A stretch of 15,989 bases of DNA from Planctomycetaceae bacterium (GCA_015487825.1 WFOZ01000752.1:1-15989), one strand, 5' to 3'; counted from the first letter of the stretch, positions 6,583 to 14,653 are shown. Notes: generated by a model not told the origin, from the sequence alone. Translations and numbers: made by a program.

Positions 6583-8733
6583 TTACTTCCTGGCTGGATT
6601 TATGTTTGGGAAAAAACGTTCTCCCTGACTCGCCATCTTCCGCAACGCGTCAGTCGCTTCGAACCGCTTGCCAAGTGCTACGTAAGTATCTGCACGATCA
6701 ATGATCGCTCCAGCACCTTCCGTATCGCACCACGAGAGGATGCCGCCGCGAAATGGTGGAAAACCAACTCCGAGAATCAGCGACATATCAACATGCGTCG
6801 GCTCCGCAGCAATTCCATCTTCGAGTGCGCGAACAGCTTCCAGCAACATGGGCAGGAACAGCCGGTCGGTAATTTCTTCGTCTGTAAACTCCCGCTCATC
6901 CGTGCGGTAGCGGTCGAGAATCGGCAGGAAATCCGGATCATCCACCGCCTTGCCCTTCTTCCCCTTGTAGCTGTAAAATCCAAGACCTGTTTTCTTGCCG
7001 CAGCGTCGATGTTCGACCATCTCATCCAAAAGTGGACAAGCAACTGTGCGATCCTGATACGCATCGAGCATCACACGCCCGGCAAAGCAAATGGTATCGA
7101 TGCCAACGTTATCATGCAGCGAAATCGGGCCAAGCGGCATCCCAAACCGAGTCGCTGCCCGGTCAATAGCATCCATTGACGCCCCTTCAGTTAACATCAA
7201 AATCGCTTCGGCCATGTACGGCATCAGTAGCCGATTAACAAGGAACCCGGCACAGTCATTCACAACGATTGGTGTCTTACGAATTCGACGAGCCAGTTGA
7301 ACGAGCGTTGCAATCGTCTCGTCGCTTGTCTGTTCACCTCGAACGATCTCAACCAAAGGCATCCGATCAACAGGCGAGAAAAAGTGCATCCCAGCGAAAC
7401 GCTCGGGATTTGGGGCAGATTTGGCCAGTCTTGTAATCGAGATCGTCGAAGTATTACTCGCCAGAATCGCATCATCTCGCAAAACGCCAGCAAGCTGACC
7501 GTACACTTCTGTTTTGACCGATTCATTTTCGACGATTGCTTCAATCACAACATCGTTGTCCGCGAAGGCTTGATGCGACAGTGACCCACTCAGTAAGCCG
7601 AGTGTTTGCGCCAGATCCTGCTGTGTCGCTCGGCCGATTTTTATGCGGCTCTCAACGACCGCGGCTGCACTCTTCAGACCAGCATTCAATCGCTCATTAT
7701 CAACTTCCACCAAGGCTGTCGGAATGCCGACACGGGCATGAGCCGTAGCAATCCCGGCCCCCATAATTCCTGCACCCAGCACACCAACACGCTCGATATC
7801 GCGAGCCTGGACATCACGCAAATCGGCCCCAGGATTGCTGGATAGATAATTTGTCTTGAAGAAAACACCAATCAAATTAGCTGAGACGGGCGAACCAATA
7901 ACACCTAATGCAACTTCTCGCTCAACCGCCAAGCCTTCTTCGAGCGTTAAGTTAATCCCTTCTCGCAGTGCCTTCAACGCGGCCAACGGGGCAGGATAAT
8001 GCCCTTTTGTCTTCCCTTTAAGATAGCCTTCAGCGACCAGGAACGCAAAGTTCAACTGATCCTCACTCAGCCCCAGCGGTTGCTCACGCAGTTTTCGATC
8101 TTGCTCCCAGTTGTCACTGTTCTGTTCGATCAGCCGTTGAGCTTCGTTGAACATTTCGTCGAACGGGACAGCGTCAAACACCAACCCCAGCGTTGTCGCT
8201 TTCTCGGCCGTCAGCGGGTCTCCAGAACAGATCATGTCGATTGCATGCTGAACGCCAATCAATCGCGGCAACCGCTGCGTGCCACCCCAGCCAGGAATCA
8301 GGCCGACCTTCACTTCCGGCAGGGCGATCTTCGTTTTGGGGCTATTTGACGCAATTCGGTAATCGAACGCGAGGACCAACTCCGTGCCACCCCCCATGCA
8401 ATTTCCATCAATCAACGCAACCGTCGGAAACGGCAGCCGACTGACGCGATCAAACAATTCGTGCCCAATCGCAATCCTCTTTGCAACCTGCTCGCAGGAC
8501 TCATCAACCAATGCACCGAGTTCGCCCAGGTCTGCACCAGCAATGAACTGCCCGGGCTTTCCACTTTGCAGAAACAGACCTTTTAAGTCCGTTCGCTGCT
8601 CCAGTTGCGAAACCTGCTCGGCAAGTTCGCCCAGAACAGCTTCTGAAAATGTGTTGACCTTTTGACCAGGAATATCAAACGTCAGTAGTCCGATCTTCCC
8701 GTCTGACTCTTCAAATCGAAACGCAGATGCCAT
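6583..8733 (-). CDS. fadB: Fatty oxidation multifunctional protein: enoyl-CoA hydratase / 3-hydroxyacyl-CoA dehydrogenase
   Basis: This 716-residue protein is close to the usual FadB length. The N-terminal crotonase domain (~1-200) has the oxyanion-hole region IAGADLG at 64-70, E118 in GGGTELVLAF and E140 in ALPEVKVGLIPG, matching the two catalytic glutamates of FadB. The NAD-binding Rossmann motif GVLGAGIMGAG is at 317-327. The dehydrogenase site shows S426/S428-like SNTST, H450 in GMHFFSPV, E462 in RMPLVE and N500 in FLVNR. A second C-terminal dehydrogenase-like domain follows. HFFSPV is more FadJ-like, but the VEIVRGEQTSDETI and TPIVVNDCAGF blocks look like FadB, so FadB versus FadJ is not fully settled. 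The ATG at 8733 has AGGA 8 bases upstream. It is the first gene of the fadB-fadA-acyl-CoA synthetase unit, about 155 bases downstream of a promoter carrying a perfect operator palindrome. Confidence 0.96.
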   Translation of the reverse strand: MASAFRFEESDGKIGLLTFDIPGQKVNTFSEAVLGELAEQVSQLEQRTDLKGLFLQSGKPGQFIAGADLGELGALVDESCEQVAKRIAIGHELFDRVSRLPFPTVALIDGNCMGGGTELVLAFDYRIASNSPKTKIALPEVKVGLIPGWGGTQRLPRLIGVQHAIDMICSGDPLTAEKATTLGLVFDAVPFDEMFNEAQRLIEQNSDNWEQDRKLREQPLGLSEDQLNFAFLVAEGYLKGKTKGHYPAPLAALKALREGINLTLEEGLAVEREVALGVIGSPVSANLIGVFFKTNYLSSNPGADLRDVQARDIERVGVLGAGIMGAGIATAHARVGIPTALVEVDNERLNAGLKSAAAVVESRIKIGRATQQDLAQTLGLLSGSLSHQAFADNDVVIEAIVENESVKTEVYGQLAGVLRDDAILASNTSTISITRLAKSAPNPERFAGMHFFSPVDRMPLVEIVRGEQTSDETIATLVQLARRIRKTPIVVNDCAGFLVNRLLMPYMAEAILMLTEGASMDAIDRAATRFGMPLGPISLHDNVGIDTICFAGRVMLDAYQDRTVACPLLDEMVEHRRCGKKTGLGFYSYKGKKGKAVDDPDFLPILDRYRTDEREFTDEEITDRLFLPMLLEAVRALEDGIAAEPTHVDMSLILGVGFPPFRGGILSWCDTEGAGAIIDRADTYVALGKRFEATDALRKMASQGERFFPNINPARK

Positions 8734-8894
8734 GAGCGAGTCCTGTATTCCTCTGTAGTGCCTTTTCAGGCCTTAAACCGGGGGTTGAATTTTCATGGTT
8801 CGTGCTCCGTTGTCGCACTATTCGGTTGCACCAATCCAGCAATTATCGATTGAGGATACAGCAGGGGACCTGATTGTGCGACCGAATGCCGCAC

Positions 8895-8923
8895 ATGCTA
8901 CCGAACGTTCGGTCGGCTGTCAA
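8895..8923 (-). promoter_or_regulatory. Predicted sigma70-type promoter of fadB-fadA-synthetase operon
   Basis: On the minus strand there is a consensus -35 box TTGACA (8923-8918), an exact 17-base spacer and TAGCAT (8900-8895, 4 of 6 to TATAAT). Transcription would start near 8888, leaving a leader of about 155 bases before the fadB ATG. The 14-base palindrome lies inside the spacer and touches the -10 box, the classical position for a repressor. Confidence 0.7.
8900..8913. promoter_or_regulatory. Predicted TetR-family operator in fadB promoter
   Basis: ACCGAACGTTCGGT is a perfect 14-base palindrome in the spacer of the fadB promoter. Near-copies are at the same promoter position before etfB (12 of 14) and just upstream of that promoter (11 of 14). 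Its size and symmetry fit a TetR-family dimer, and a TetR-family gene is divergent from fadB. Regulators of this family commonly repress fatty-acid degradation genes and are released by acyl-CoA; that mode is inferred here, not seen. Confidence 0.75.
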
Positions 8924-9247
8924 CTATTTGTTGTAAAAAAATCGACCGTTGTGAATCGTGCCTTGTCGCATAGACTCTCTGTTGTTTCTGCGGCTTCAAT
9001 TATTGGGCCGGCAAAGCCTGACTAAGCATCAATCAGCCTACGGCATACGGACTGACATTTAACGGCAGATGCTCTACTGGAGGAACTGGTTTTGCTTAAC
9101 GGCACACGATGATGAGTGCAGGCTCGCCACCTTCGTGTTCAGATTACGGTTGAAGAAGCGGAGAGATCGTGTAGAGTTGCACAAGGGAGCGAAAGTTCCC
9201 TTCGGATTTACTTTATTATTAAACGAAAATGACAGGGATTCATTCTT

Positions 9248-9898
9248 ATGGCTACGACTACTAAACGTCCAGCGTCAGCAATTACCGAAGGTCGTACAGC
9301 GGATGTCTATCGTGTCGCAGCGGAACTGATTGTCCAAAAGGGATTTGGTGGCACTTCAATCGGAGATATCTCAAAAGCAGTTGGCATGACCAAAGCCGGG
9401 TTGTACCATCATATTTCCGGCAAGCAGGATATGCTTTACCAAATAATGAATTACGCGCTGGATAAACTCAACAGAGAAGTTATTAAGCCTGTGCAGTCGA
9501 TCAAAGATCCGGAAGAACGATTGCGAAAAATAATGCACCTTCATCTTCATGGATCGATCAGGCATGGGCTGTCACTGACGAGCGTTATGTGGGAACTGAA
9601 CCATCTGGAACCGGCACAACGAAAAAAAATTGTCAAACGCAAAAAAGAGTATAATACGTTGATCCGCGAGGCGTTGCGGGAACTGGAGGAGAAAGGACAG
9701 CTTCGCAATCTGGATATTAACATCGCGACAATGCACATTGTGAATACGCTACTCGGGATTGCTCACTGGTTTCCTAATGAATACTTGGCTTCCGATGAAG
9801 AACTTTTGATCGAACAAACGGTGGAATATAACATGGCAGCGATCTTAAAGCCAAAATCAAGAACAAAGCGGCAAAAGAAAAACAGTTCATCCAGATAG
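9248..9898 (+). CDS. TetR/AcrR-family transcriptional regulator of the fatty-acid oxidation cluster
   Basis: This 216-residue protein has an N-terminal TetR DNA-binding domain: residues ~17-63 with the helix-turn-helix at about 36-58 (TSIGDISKAVGMTKAGLYHHI). The C-terminal helical domain should bind the ligand. The chain ends in a basic tail (from ~201, rich in K and R), longer and more charged than usual. The ATG at 9248 has AGGGA 9 bases upstream. The gene is divergent from fadB, and matching dyads sit in both fad/etf promoters. I infer a repressor of beta-oxidation relieved by long-chain acyl-CoA, like other TetR-type fatty-acid regulators; the ligand is not visible in sequence. No copy of the dyad lies immediately upstream of its own start. 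Confidence 0.93.
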   Translation: MATTTKRPASAITEGRTADVYRVAAELIVQKGFGGTSIGDISKAVGMTKAGLYHHISGKQDMLYQIMNYALDKLNREVIKPVQSIKDPEERLRKIMHLHLHGSIRHGLSLTSVMWELNHLEPAQRKKIVKRKKEYNTLIREALRELEEKGQLRNLDINIATMHIVNTLLGIAHWFPNEYLASDEELLIEQTVEYNMAAILKPKSRTKRQKKNSSSR

Positions 9899-10051
9899 CC
9901 GCAATGAAAATGGTCATCAGTAAGACAGACGAACCTTTTTTGTTTTGCACACGTGGAAGGTAATGCGAACCAACCTGTAAACTGAAGCTCCTTCCCGGAT
10001 TGGCGTTCGTTTTTAAGGCCGCGCCGGGTAGCTGTTCACTCTCTGCAGGTT

Positions 10052-10993
10052 TTATTCTGCGACCAGAGCATCTGCAAACTGATCGGGATCGAACAGTTGC
10101 AGGTCTTCAATCTGTTCGCCGACGCCGATATATTTAACGGGAATCCCCATCTTCTTTCGAATGGCGACAACAATTCCCCCTTTTGCGGTTCCATCCAGCT
10201 TGGCAAGAATCAGGCCGGTAGAGTCGATGATTTCCGAGAAGACTTCCGCCTGATTCACTCCGTTTTGTCCCGTGGTGGCATCAAGGACAAGCAATGATTC
10301 GTGTGGACCTCCCGGAATTTTTTTTCCGATGACGCGATAGATTTTCTCTAATTCCAGCATCAGATTTTTTTGGGTTTGCAGCCTGCCTGCTGTATCAATA
10401 ATGACAACATCTGCACCGGTTTCCAACGCTCGTTCGCAACCGGAGTAAGCCACGCTGGCGGGGTCTGTTCCGCTAGCTCTGGTGACGATATCGCAACCAA
10501 TCCGCTCACTCCACATTGTCAGTTGCTCTACTGCAGCAGCCCGAAAAGTATCTCCAGCTGCAAGGACGACTTTCTTGCCCGATTGATGAAGTAAATTTGC
10601 CAACTTGGCGATAGAAGTTGTTTTCCCGACGCCGTTGACTCCAGCGACCAGAATAACAGTCGGTCCCTGCTCTGCCATATTTAAAGGAGAAAGATCATCG
10701 TTGGGATCCCAGTTAATCCCTTCTTCCCCTTTAAGTAGTTCATTAAGTTTATTGCGAACTGTTTTCCAGATTTCAGTCAGGTCAACCGTTCGGCCACGAT
10801 GTACTTTTCGCAGTTCCTCGACGATCTCCATCGAAGCTGCAACGCCCATGTCTGATTCAATAAGCCGTTTTTCAAATTGTGCCAGATGCTCATCAGTTAA
10901 TATTTCTCCGCTTTTGAACAGATCGCGGACATCCGTCTTAAGAACCTGTGATGTCTTCTTCAAACCTTTTTTCAGGCGATCAAACAAACCCAT
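10052..10993 (-). CDS. ftsY: Signal recognition particle receptor FtsY
   Basis: This SRP GTPase receives ribosome-nascent chain-SRP complexes at the inner membrane and hands them to the Sec translocon. It is 313 residues and essentially only the NG core. The N domain is at ~1-95, then come G1 GVNGVGKTT (118-126), DTFRAAAVEQL from 148, G3 DTAGR (200-204), the G4 region AKLDGTAKGG (264-273) and G5 GVGEQIEDLQ from 290. G4 has Ala where TKLD is most usual. The long acidic N-terminal A domain of enterobacterial FtsY is absent; the first residues (MGLFDRLKKGLKKT) form a short basic amphipathic segment that could contact lipid. The ATG at 10993 has only a distant AGGAAAG upstream. It is convergent with the tetR gene and co-directional with the DtxR-type gene, 126 bases away. 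Confidence 0.97.
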   Translation of the reverse strand: MGLFDRLKKGLKKTSQVLKTDVRDLFKSGEILTDEHLAQFEKRLIESDMGVAASMEIVEELRKVHRGRTVDLTEIWKTVRNKLNELLKGEEGINWDPNDDLSPLNMAEQGPTVILVAGVNGVGKTTSIAKLANLLHQSGKKVVLAAGDTFRAAAVEQLTMWSERIGCDIVTRASGTDPASVAYSGCERALETGADVVIIDTAGRLQTQKNLMLELEKIYRVIGKKIPGGPHESLLVLDATTGQNGVNQAEVFSEIIDSTGLILAKLDGTAKGGIVVAIRKKMGIPVKYIGVGEQIEDLQLFDPDQFADALVAE

Positions 10994-11119
10994 CGTAATT
11001 ATAACTTTCCTGAAAGATCCGGATTTCCCCGGAAGCAGTGACAGAAATCTGAAAATGAATGCGACTAAAGAAGGACTCTAAAAAGCGGATCATAGAAAAT
11101 AGAACTCAAGGAAGCCAGT

Positions 11120-11791
11120 TCATTGCTTTGTTATTACAAGTAAATCCCGGGCGGCAATGAGGCCCAGCGGGATTTTTTCCTGATTCGCTTCAATTGTAAT
11201 TAAGTCTGCTTCGTCACTTTTAGAGATAATCTGCCCTTTACATCCGATCCCAAGCTGATGTTCGCTTAGGTATCGCAGGAAATCGGGATCCTGATTAAAA
11301 ACTCGAACCAGTTCAAAATAAGTCCCCTGCTCACAGGATGAAAGTGGCACTCCCTGATTGGTCGGGTCTGCTCTTAATATTCCATTCTTGTCTGGAATAG
11401 GATCACCGTGTGGGTCTACAGTTGGATGAGACAGGTAATCATCAATACGATCAATTAAAAAATCGCTGACCGCATGCTCCATATGTTCAGCCTCTTCATG
11501 CACCTGATCCCAGGTCAGTTCCAGCGTGTTAACCAGAAACAGCTCAATCAAACGATGCCTGCGCAGCATCCGCAGGGCCAGGGTCCGACCTGCTTCACTC
11601 AGCATCACTCCAGCGTAAGGTTTGTAAGTGGCAAGTTTGGAATCTGAAAGAGTTTTCAACATGCTCGTTACCGTTCCCGGCAAGACATTCATTGCAACAG
11701 CTAACTGCCCGGTTGAAACGGTTGCTTCACCCGTACGATTCCCCAGCAGAAGGATTGTCTTCAGATAGTTTTCAACTGTGAGGCTTGTCAT
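11120..11791 (-). CDS. DtxR/MntR-family metal-dependent transcriptional regulator
   Basis: This 223-residue protein has three parts: an N-terminal winged helix (~1-65), a metal-binding dimerisation domain (~66-145, including a DPHGDPIPD stretch) and a C-terminal FeoA/SH3-like domain (~150-223). Numbering coincides with DtxR over the metal region. H79, E83 and H98 correspond to the ancillary site; E102, E105 and H106 correspond to the primary site. Glu at 102 instead of Cys is the MntR-like state, which favours Mn(II). The N-terminal ligand position (Met10 in DtxR, Asp8 in MntR) aligns here with N8, and MntR Glu11 with K11, both unusual. It probably represses or activates metal-uptake genes when metal-loaded; no such target is in the window. 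The start at 11791 has a weak ribosome site. Confidence 0.9.
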   Translation of the reverse strand: MTSLTVENYLKTILLLGNRTGEATVSTGQLAVAMNVLPGTVTSMLKTLSDSKLATYKPYAGVMLSEAGRTLALRMLRRHRLIELFLVNTLELTWDQVHEEAEHMEHAVSDFLIDRIDDYLSHPTVDPHGDPIPDKNGILRADPTNQGVPLSSCEQGTYFELVRVFNQDPDFLRYLSEHQLGIGCKGQIISKSDEADLITIEANQEKIPLGLIAARDLLVITKQ

Positions 11792-11875
11792 AAAGGCTCA
11801 TTCGTATTTGATCTTGTAATTGATGAGAACTGATAATAAACAGCGAGGCAGCTATTTCCTGTATCGGACTCTTTT

Positions 11876-12598
11876 TTACCAAGGCAGCTTGCGAATGTCG
11901 ATGAACTGTCCCGACTCTACCCGCATCGGAAATTCAGAAATGGCACTGGCCAACCGGGGAGCCAACTGGTCTGCATTGGGCATTTCCGCAGTGCCACGAC
12001 GCGAACGCAGGGAATCGAGTGTGGGAAATCTGTCATCCTGAGGAAGGTTGCAAAGTTTTTCCTGCATTGCGGTATCAACCAGGCCGGGGGCCAACGCAGT
12101 AAAGTGAATATCAGGGGCTTCCCCGGCGTACAGCCGCGTCAACATATTCAAAGCAGCTTTGGAGATTGAATAAGCATTCCAGCCACGGTTCCCATTTACT
12201 GCTGCGCCGGAAGAAATGGTGACTACCTGTTGGAGTACAATCGATGAACTTAACAGCCAATCGAGAACCGCTTTATTCGACCAGAGATTGATATCCATCA
12301 CCCGTTGGCACTCTTCAATTGAAACGGACTGCAAATCTCCAAACCGACTCAGCACTCCTGCATTCAATATTGCCAGATCGCATCGACCGAAACCATCAAA
12401 CAATTTTTCCATGGCTTCGGGAATTTGACTGAAGCCGGAAAGATCACACGAAACAAAATGAAAACGATCCTGCCGGGTAATCCACGCGGGCTCCCGCCGA
12501 GAACATCCCAGAACTTCCCAACCTTCTTCCAGATAATACGCAGCCAACCCGGCCCCAATTCCAGAACTGACTCCCGTAATAAAAACCATCTTCGACAT
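11876..12598 (-). CDS. Short-chain dehydrogenase/reductase (SDR), classical type
   Basis: This 240-residue NAD(P)-dependent oxidoreductase has the cofactor motif TGVSSGIG at 8-15, LNAG at 78-81 and the catalytic set S129 or S130, Y143 and K147 (YSISK). LAPGLVDTAM near 168-177 is the usual post-catalytic PG motif. Residues such as R34 and R35 after the second beta strand (GCSRRE) suggest NADP preference. The fold variant resembles sepiapterin or benzil reductase-like SDRs, but the substrate cannot be assigned. The ATG at 12598 has GGAG 9 bases upstream and a possible promoter about 65 bases away. It lies 84 bases upstream of the metalloregulator gene in the same direction, so the two may be co-transcribed; no functional link is evident. 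Confidence 0.93.
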   Translation of the reverse strand: MSKMVFITGVSSGIGAGLAAYYLEEGWEVLGCSRREPAWITRQDRFHFVSCDLSGFSQIPEAMEKLFDGFGRCDLAILNAGVLSRFGDLQSVSIEECQRVMDINLWSNKAVLDWLLSSSIVLQQVVTISSGAAVNGNRGWNAYSISKAALNMLTRLYAGEAPDIHFTALAPGLVDTAMQEKLCNLPQDDRFPTLDSLRSRRGTAEMPNADQLAPRLASAISEFPMRVESGQFIDIRKLPW

Positions 12599-12662
12599 AA
12601 TCTTTAGCTCCTGAACTTATTGATTCCAGATTCTGAAAACTTTTCGGCATACCCTCTGCTGT

Positions 12663-12691
12663 TATATAGCCTTTCGCTATTTGGATACAAA
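12663..12691 (-). promoter_or_regulatory. Possible promoter of SDR gene
   Basis: On the minus strand TTTGTA (12691-12686), a 17-base spacer and TATATA (12668-12663) lie about 65 bases before the SDR start. The -35 match is poor. A small dyad, ATAGC/GCTAT (12666-12680), overlaps it. Confidence 0.3.
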
Positions 12692-12766
12692 CTCTCAGAG
12701 TCGGTGCGCAGTAATGAGATACGCTTTTGCGACCGGAAATAGGTTTCAGAGAAAGCTATCGTAATA

Positions 12767-12788
12767 ATTTCTCTCCGCAGAGAGAAAT
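12767..12788. repeat. Perfect 9-bp inverted repeat
   Basis: ATTTCTCTC and GAGAGAAAT flank a 4-base loop (CGCA). There is no T run on either strand, so it is not a standard terminator. It sits just beyond the DUF1559 terminator, in the leader region of the SDR gene. It could be a protein-binding dyad or a secondary hairpin. Confidence 0.5.
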
Positions 12789-12804
12789 GGCGGAGCAGGC
12801 GCAG

Positions 12805-12837
12805 AAAAAACGACTGCAGCCGGTAGCCACAGTCGTT
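12805..12837 (-). terminator. Rho-independent terminator of the DUF1559 gene
   Basis: On the minus strand the 8-bp stem AACGACTG/CAGTCGTT encloses a GC-rich 13-base loop and runs directly into six T. It lies about 38 bases after the stop of the gene ending at 12875. Confidence 0.85.
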
Positions 12838-12874
12838 CGATAATTCTCAGTCAAGATGCAATTGTCAGTGAGTC

Positions 12875-13864
12875 CTAGAATTCACCAACAACATTGCCGT
12901 CCCGTCGGTTCCGCAGATTACGATAGGTTATCATGTCAATATTTTCAGAAAGAAATCTGACTGAACCATCACACAAAGCGGTCTGTAATCCACCGGTATG
13001 TGTACTGTTATTCGACCAGGAATGTCCCCAGGTTCGATTGGAACGACCAATCATGTAGGTTGCACTTCCTCCGCCGTAACTGTCAACATCAGTCGGGTTA
13101 ATCCCGGAGTGCCAACCAACAGAGTTTCCTACGTAGCGAGAACCAATCCATAACCCGGCATTCCAGTCACAAACGACTGTAGCACAGTTTATCATCGTGT
13201 TTGCATCACGAGTACCTGATTTTTCCACAACGATTAATGTGTTGGAAGTACCATCAGTAATATCTCGCATTTTAACTCTTGAATTTACCCAGAAGATTCC
13301 TCGACGGTCGATGGCAGCTGCATTTCCGGAATTACCCATGTAGTTGGTTTTTCCGTAATTGCCACGTTTGGTATTAATCAGAGGCATCGTGTCGGAAGGG
13401 CAACCATAAGTAGTAATTCTCGCCCGGGAGGAAGTAATGGGAGCACTGGCGCCAGTGTTGTCCCGTTCCCAGTGGCGAATAAATCCGGCAGTTTCTGTAC
13501 TGATTTGATCATACAAAGGAGCCTGTTCAACATAAGGCAGGATAAAAGCAGACCAGGCCAAGCCGTTCTGGTTTTCTAACGGTCCCTGTGTTGCAGCTGC
13601 ATAGGAAGGATTACTGTCAATCCGTCCTGGAGGGAAGGTCGTAAAAACATCGTGATAATTATGCAGGCCAAGTGCAATTTGTTTCAGGTTATTCTTGCAG
13701 GAACTTCTTCGGGCAGCTTCACGAGCCTGCTGTACGGCTGGCAGTAGCAAAGCGACGAGTATTGCGATGATCGCAATAACCACAAGTAATTCAATTAACG
13801 TAAAGCCCTTATTTGCCTTTGAGGCAGAGGGGTTCACGCTGCGTAACTGGAGAATGCTCTTCAT
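12875..13864 (-). CDS. DUF1559 domain protein with type IV prepilin-like N-terminus
   Basis: This 329-residue protein carries a prepilin cleavage/methylation signal: the basic leader ends at G20, followed by [20 protein letters not shown] (21-40) with E25 at the usual +5 position. A prepilin peptidase would cut before F21. The helix runs into [22 protein letters not shown], the standard start of DUF1559, and a [14 protein letters not shown] stretch follows. The C-terminal family signature HTGG...DGSVRFLSE is at 289-307. Such proteins are hugely expanded in planctomycetes and are thought to form pseudopilin-like or surface structures; their role is not established. A strong AAGGAG site lies 6 bases before the ATG. 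The gene has its own terminator downstream and another terminator about 50 bases upstream of its start, so it is probably monocistronic. Confidence 0.95.
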   Translation of the reverse strand: MKSILQLRSVNPSASKANKGFTLIELLVVIAIIAILVALLLPAVQQAREAARRSSCKNNLKQIALGLHNYHDVFTTFPPGRIDSNPSYAAATQGPLENQNGLAWSAFILPYVEQAPLYDQISTETAGFIRHWERDNTGASAPITSSRARITTYGCPSDTMPLINTKRGNYGKTNYMGNSGNAAAIDRRGIFWVNSRVKMRDITDGTSNTLIVVEKSGTRDANTMINCATVVCDWNAGLWIGSRYVGNSVGWHSGINPTDVDSYGGGSATYMIGRSNRTWGHSWSNNSTHTGGLQTALCDGSVRFLSENIDMITYRNLRNRRDGNVVGEF

Positions 13865-13914
13865 AAAAAACTCCTTAATAAAAAACGGAAAATACCAGAT
13901 AATACTGGCGAGGC

Positions 13915-13942
13915 AAAAAAAGAACCCGGTTAATCAGGGTCC
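13915..13942 (-). terminator. Rho-independent terminator upstream of the DUF1559 gene
   Basis: On the minus strand GGACCC/GGGTTC (one G-T pair) with a 9-base loop is followed by seven T. It ends a transcript coming from the lipoprotein side about 300 bases after the lipoprotein stop. The DUF1559 promoter would then have to lie within about 50 bases upstream of its start, or overlap this hairpin. Confidence 0.75.
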
Positions 13943-14242
13943 AGCCCATTATATCGGCGTATACTCAATCGGTGGCAAGAAAAAAGTGAGGATTTTACCA
14001 CAGTAAAAAGGCAGGAGGAACAACCACCCAATAATCACCAGCCGGAAACAAGCAATACGCTCGTAACAATCGCGTTATTTCTGATTCATAGGCTGGTGTT
14101 AAAGAAGCCCTTGTTCCTGGATTATGTGTATCTTGTACTGCTAAATTGTCTACTTGTTCGCGTGGTGTGCAAATTTCAAACAAGACTTCATCCCAGTTAC
14201 AGCTGTTAACCCAACCCCGTCGTACTGAGTAAACTCAGAGAC
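13943..14242 (-). other. Unassigned transcribed interval between lipoprotein stop and terminator
   Basis: These 300 bases have no recognised gene. A minus-strand frame of 62 codons with a TTG start (13995-14183) has no homologous look and no ribosome site. A small dyad CTGAGT/ACTCAG (14225-14238) follows the lipoprotein stop but lacks a T run. Because the first good terminator is only at 13915, the interval may be a long 3' untranslated region or hold a small RNA. Confidence 0.4.
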
Positions 14243-14653
14243 TTATTTTTTTGTCAGCTTGAAATCAATTGCAGGATTTTCACCCTCTTTAACGATAGCA
14301 GTTAATGTTGTTTTAACGTTGTATTTTGCAGGAATCGGATCTTTATACCCTGGACCAGCAGGAGCTTCAAGAGGGGTTTCTATTGTGACGGTATGCTCGC
14401 CAATTTTTGCCCCTTTAATATTGCCTCTGAATGTAAGTTCGTACTTGCCATCCGCATCCGTTGTACCATAAGACGCTTGACCATCGGTCGAAGTGAAGGT
14501 GACGGAAACATTTGCCAAAGGAGTACCATCCATTGTTACCGTCCCGGAAACCAAACCCATTTCAGGTAGATCTTCACTGCCACCACCCACGCACCCAGCA
14601 CAGAATGTGACAGCAAGAACCAGCAGCAATGTAACAAATTTATCCAGTTTCAT
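14243..14653 (-). CDS. Small lipoprotein with carboxypeptidase-regulatory-like beta-sandwich domain
   Basis: From ATG 14653 the protein is 136 residues. A signal peptide (MKLDKFVTLLLVLAVTFCAG) ends at a lipobox-like CAGC, making C21 the probable lipidated residue; Cys at -3 is atypical. A GGGSED linker follows, then a domain beginning VSGTVTMDGTPLANVSVTF, with GTTDADGKYELTF near 62-74, typical of CarboxypepD_reg/DUF4198-like transthyretin folds. It is probably a periplasmic or outer-membrane lipoprotein. The frame extends to a TTG at 14668, but ATG 14653 gives a normal signal peptide; neither start has a good ribosome site. Such lipoproteins commonly accompany DUF1559 genes in planctomycetes. 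Here the lipoprotein lies upstream of the DUF1559 gene, with a terminator between them. Confidence 0.88.
   Translation of the reverse strand: MKLDKFVTLLLVLAVTFCAGCVGGGSEDLPEMGLVSGTVTMDGTPLANVSVTFTSTDGQASYGTTDADGKYELTFRGNIKGAKIGEHTVTIETPLEAPAGPGYKDPIPAKYNVKTTLTAIVKEGENPAIDFKLTKK

Larger units (their letters stand above)
8734..9247. other. Divergent intergenic region between fadB and the tetR gene
   Basis: The 514 bases between the two divergent starts contain the fadB promoter and operator near 8895-8923. They also contain a lone half-site ACCGAA at 8881-8886, a partial match CGACCGTT near 8944 and a small hairpin, AAGGGA/TCCCTT (9183-9202), in the tetR leader. No convincing gene or tetR promoter is visible. 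The tetR start lies about 335 bases from the operator, so its transcript either has a long leader or begins at an unrecognised promoter. Confidence 0.6.

Noticed and set aside
8760..8771. GCCT/AGGC mini-hairpin in the fadB leader as a riboswitch
   Set aside because: The stem is only 4 bp and no known aptamer features are nearby.
8795..9025. Plus-strand 76-codon frame in the fadB-tetR gap
   Set aside because: It covers the operator and promoter, has no ribosome site and has no recognisable sequence.
9994..10028. CCCGG/CCGGG dyad between tetR and ftsY as a two-way terminator
   Set aside because: The loop is about 25 bases and contains the T run instead of being followed by it. The pairing is too weak to call.
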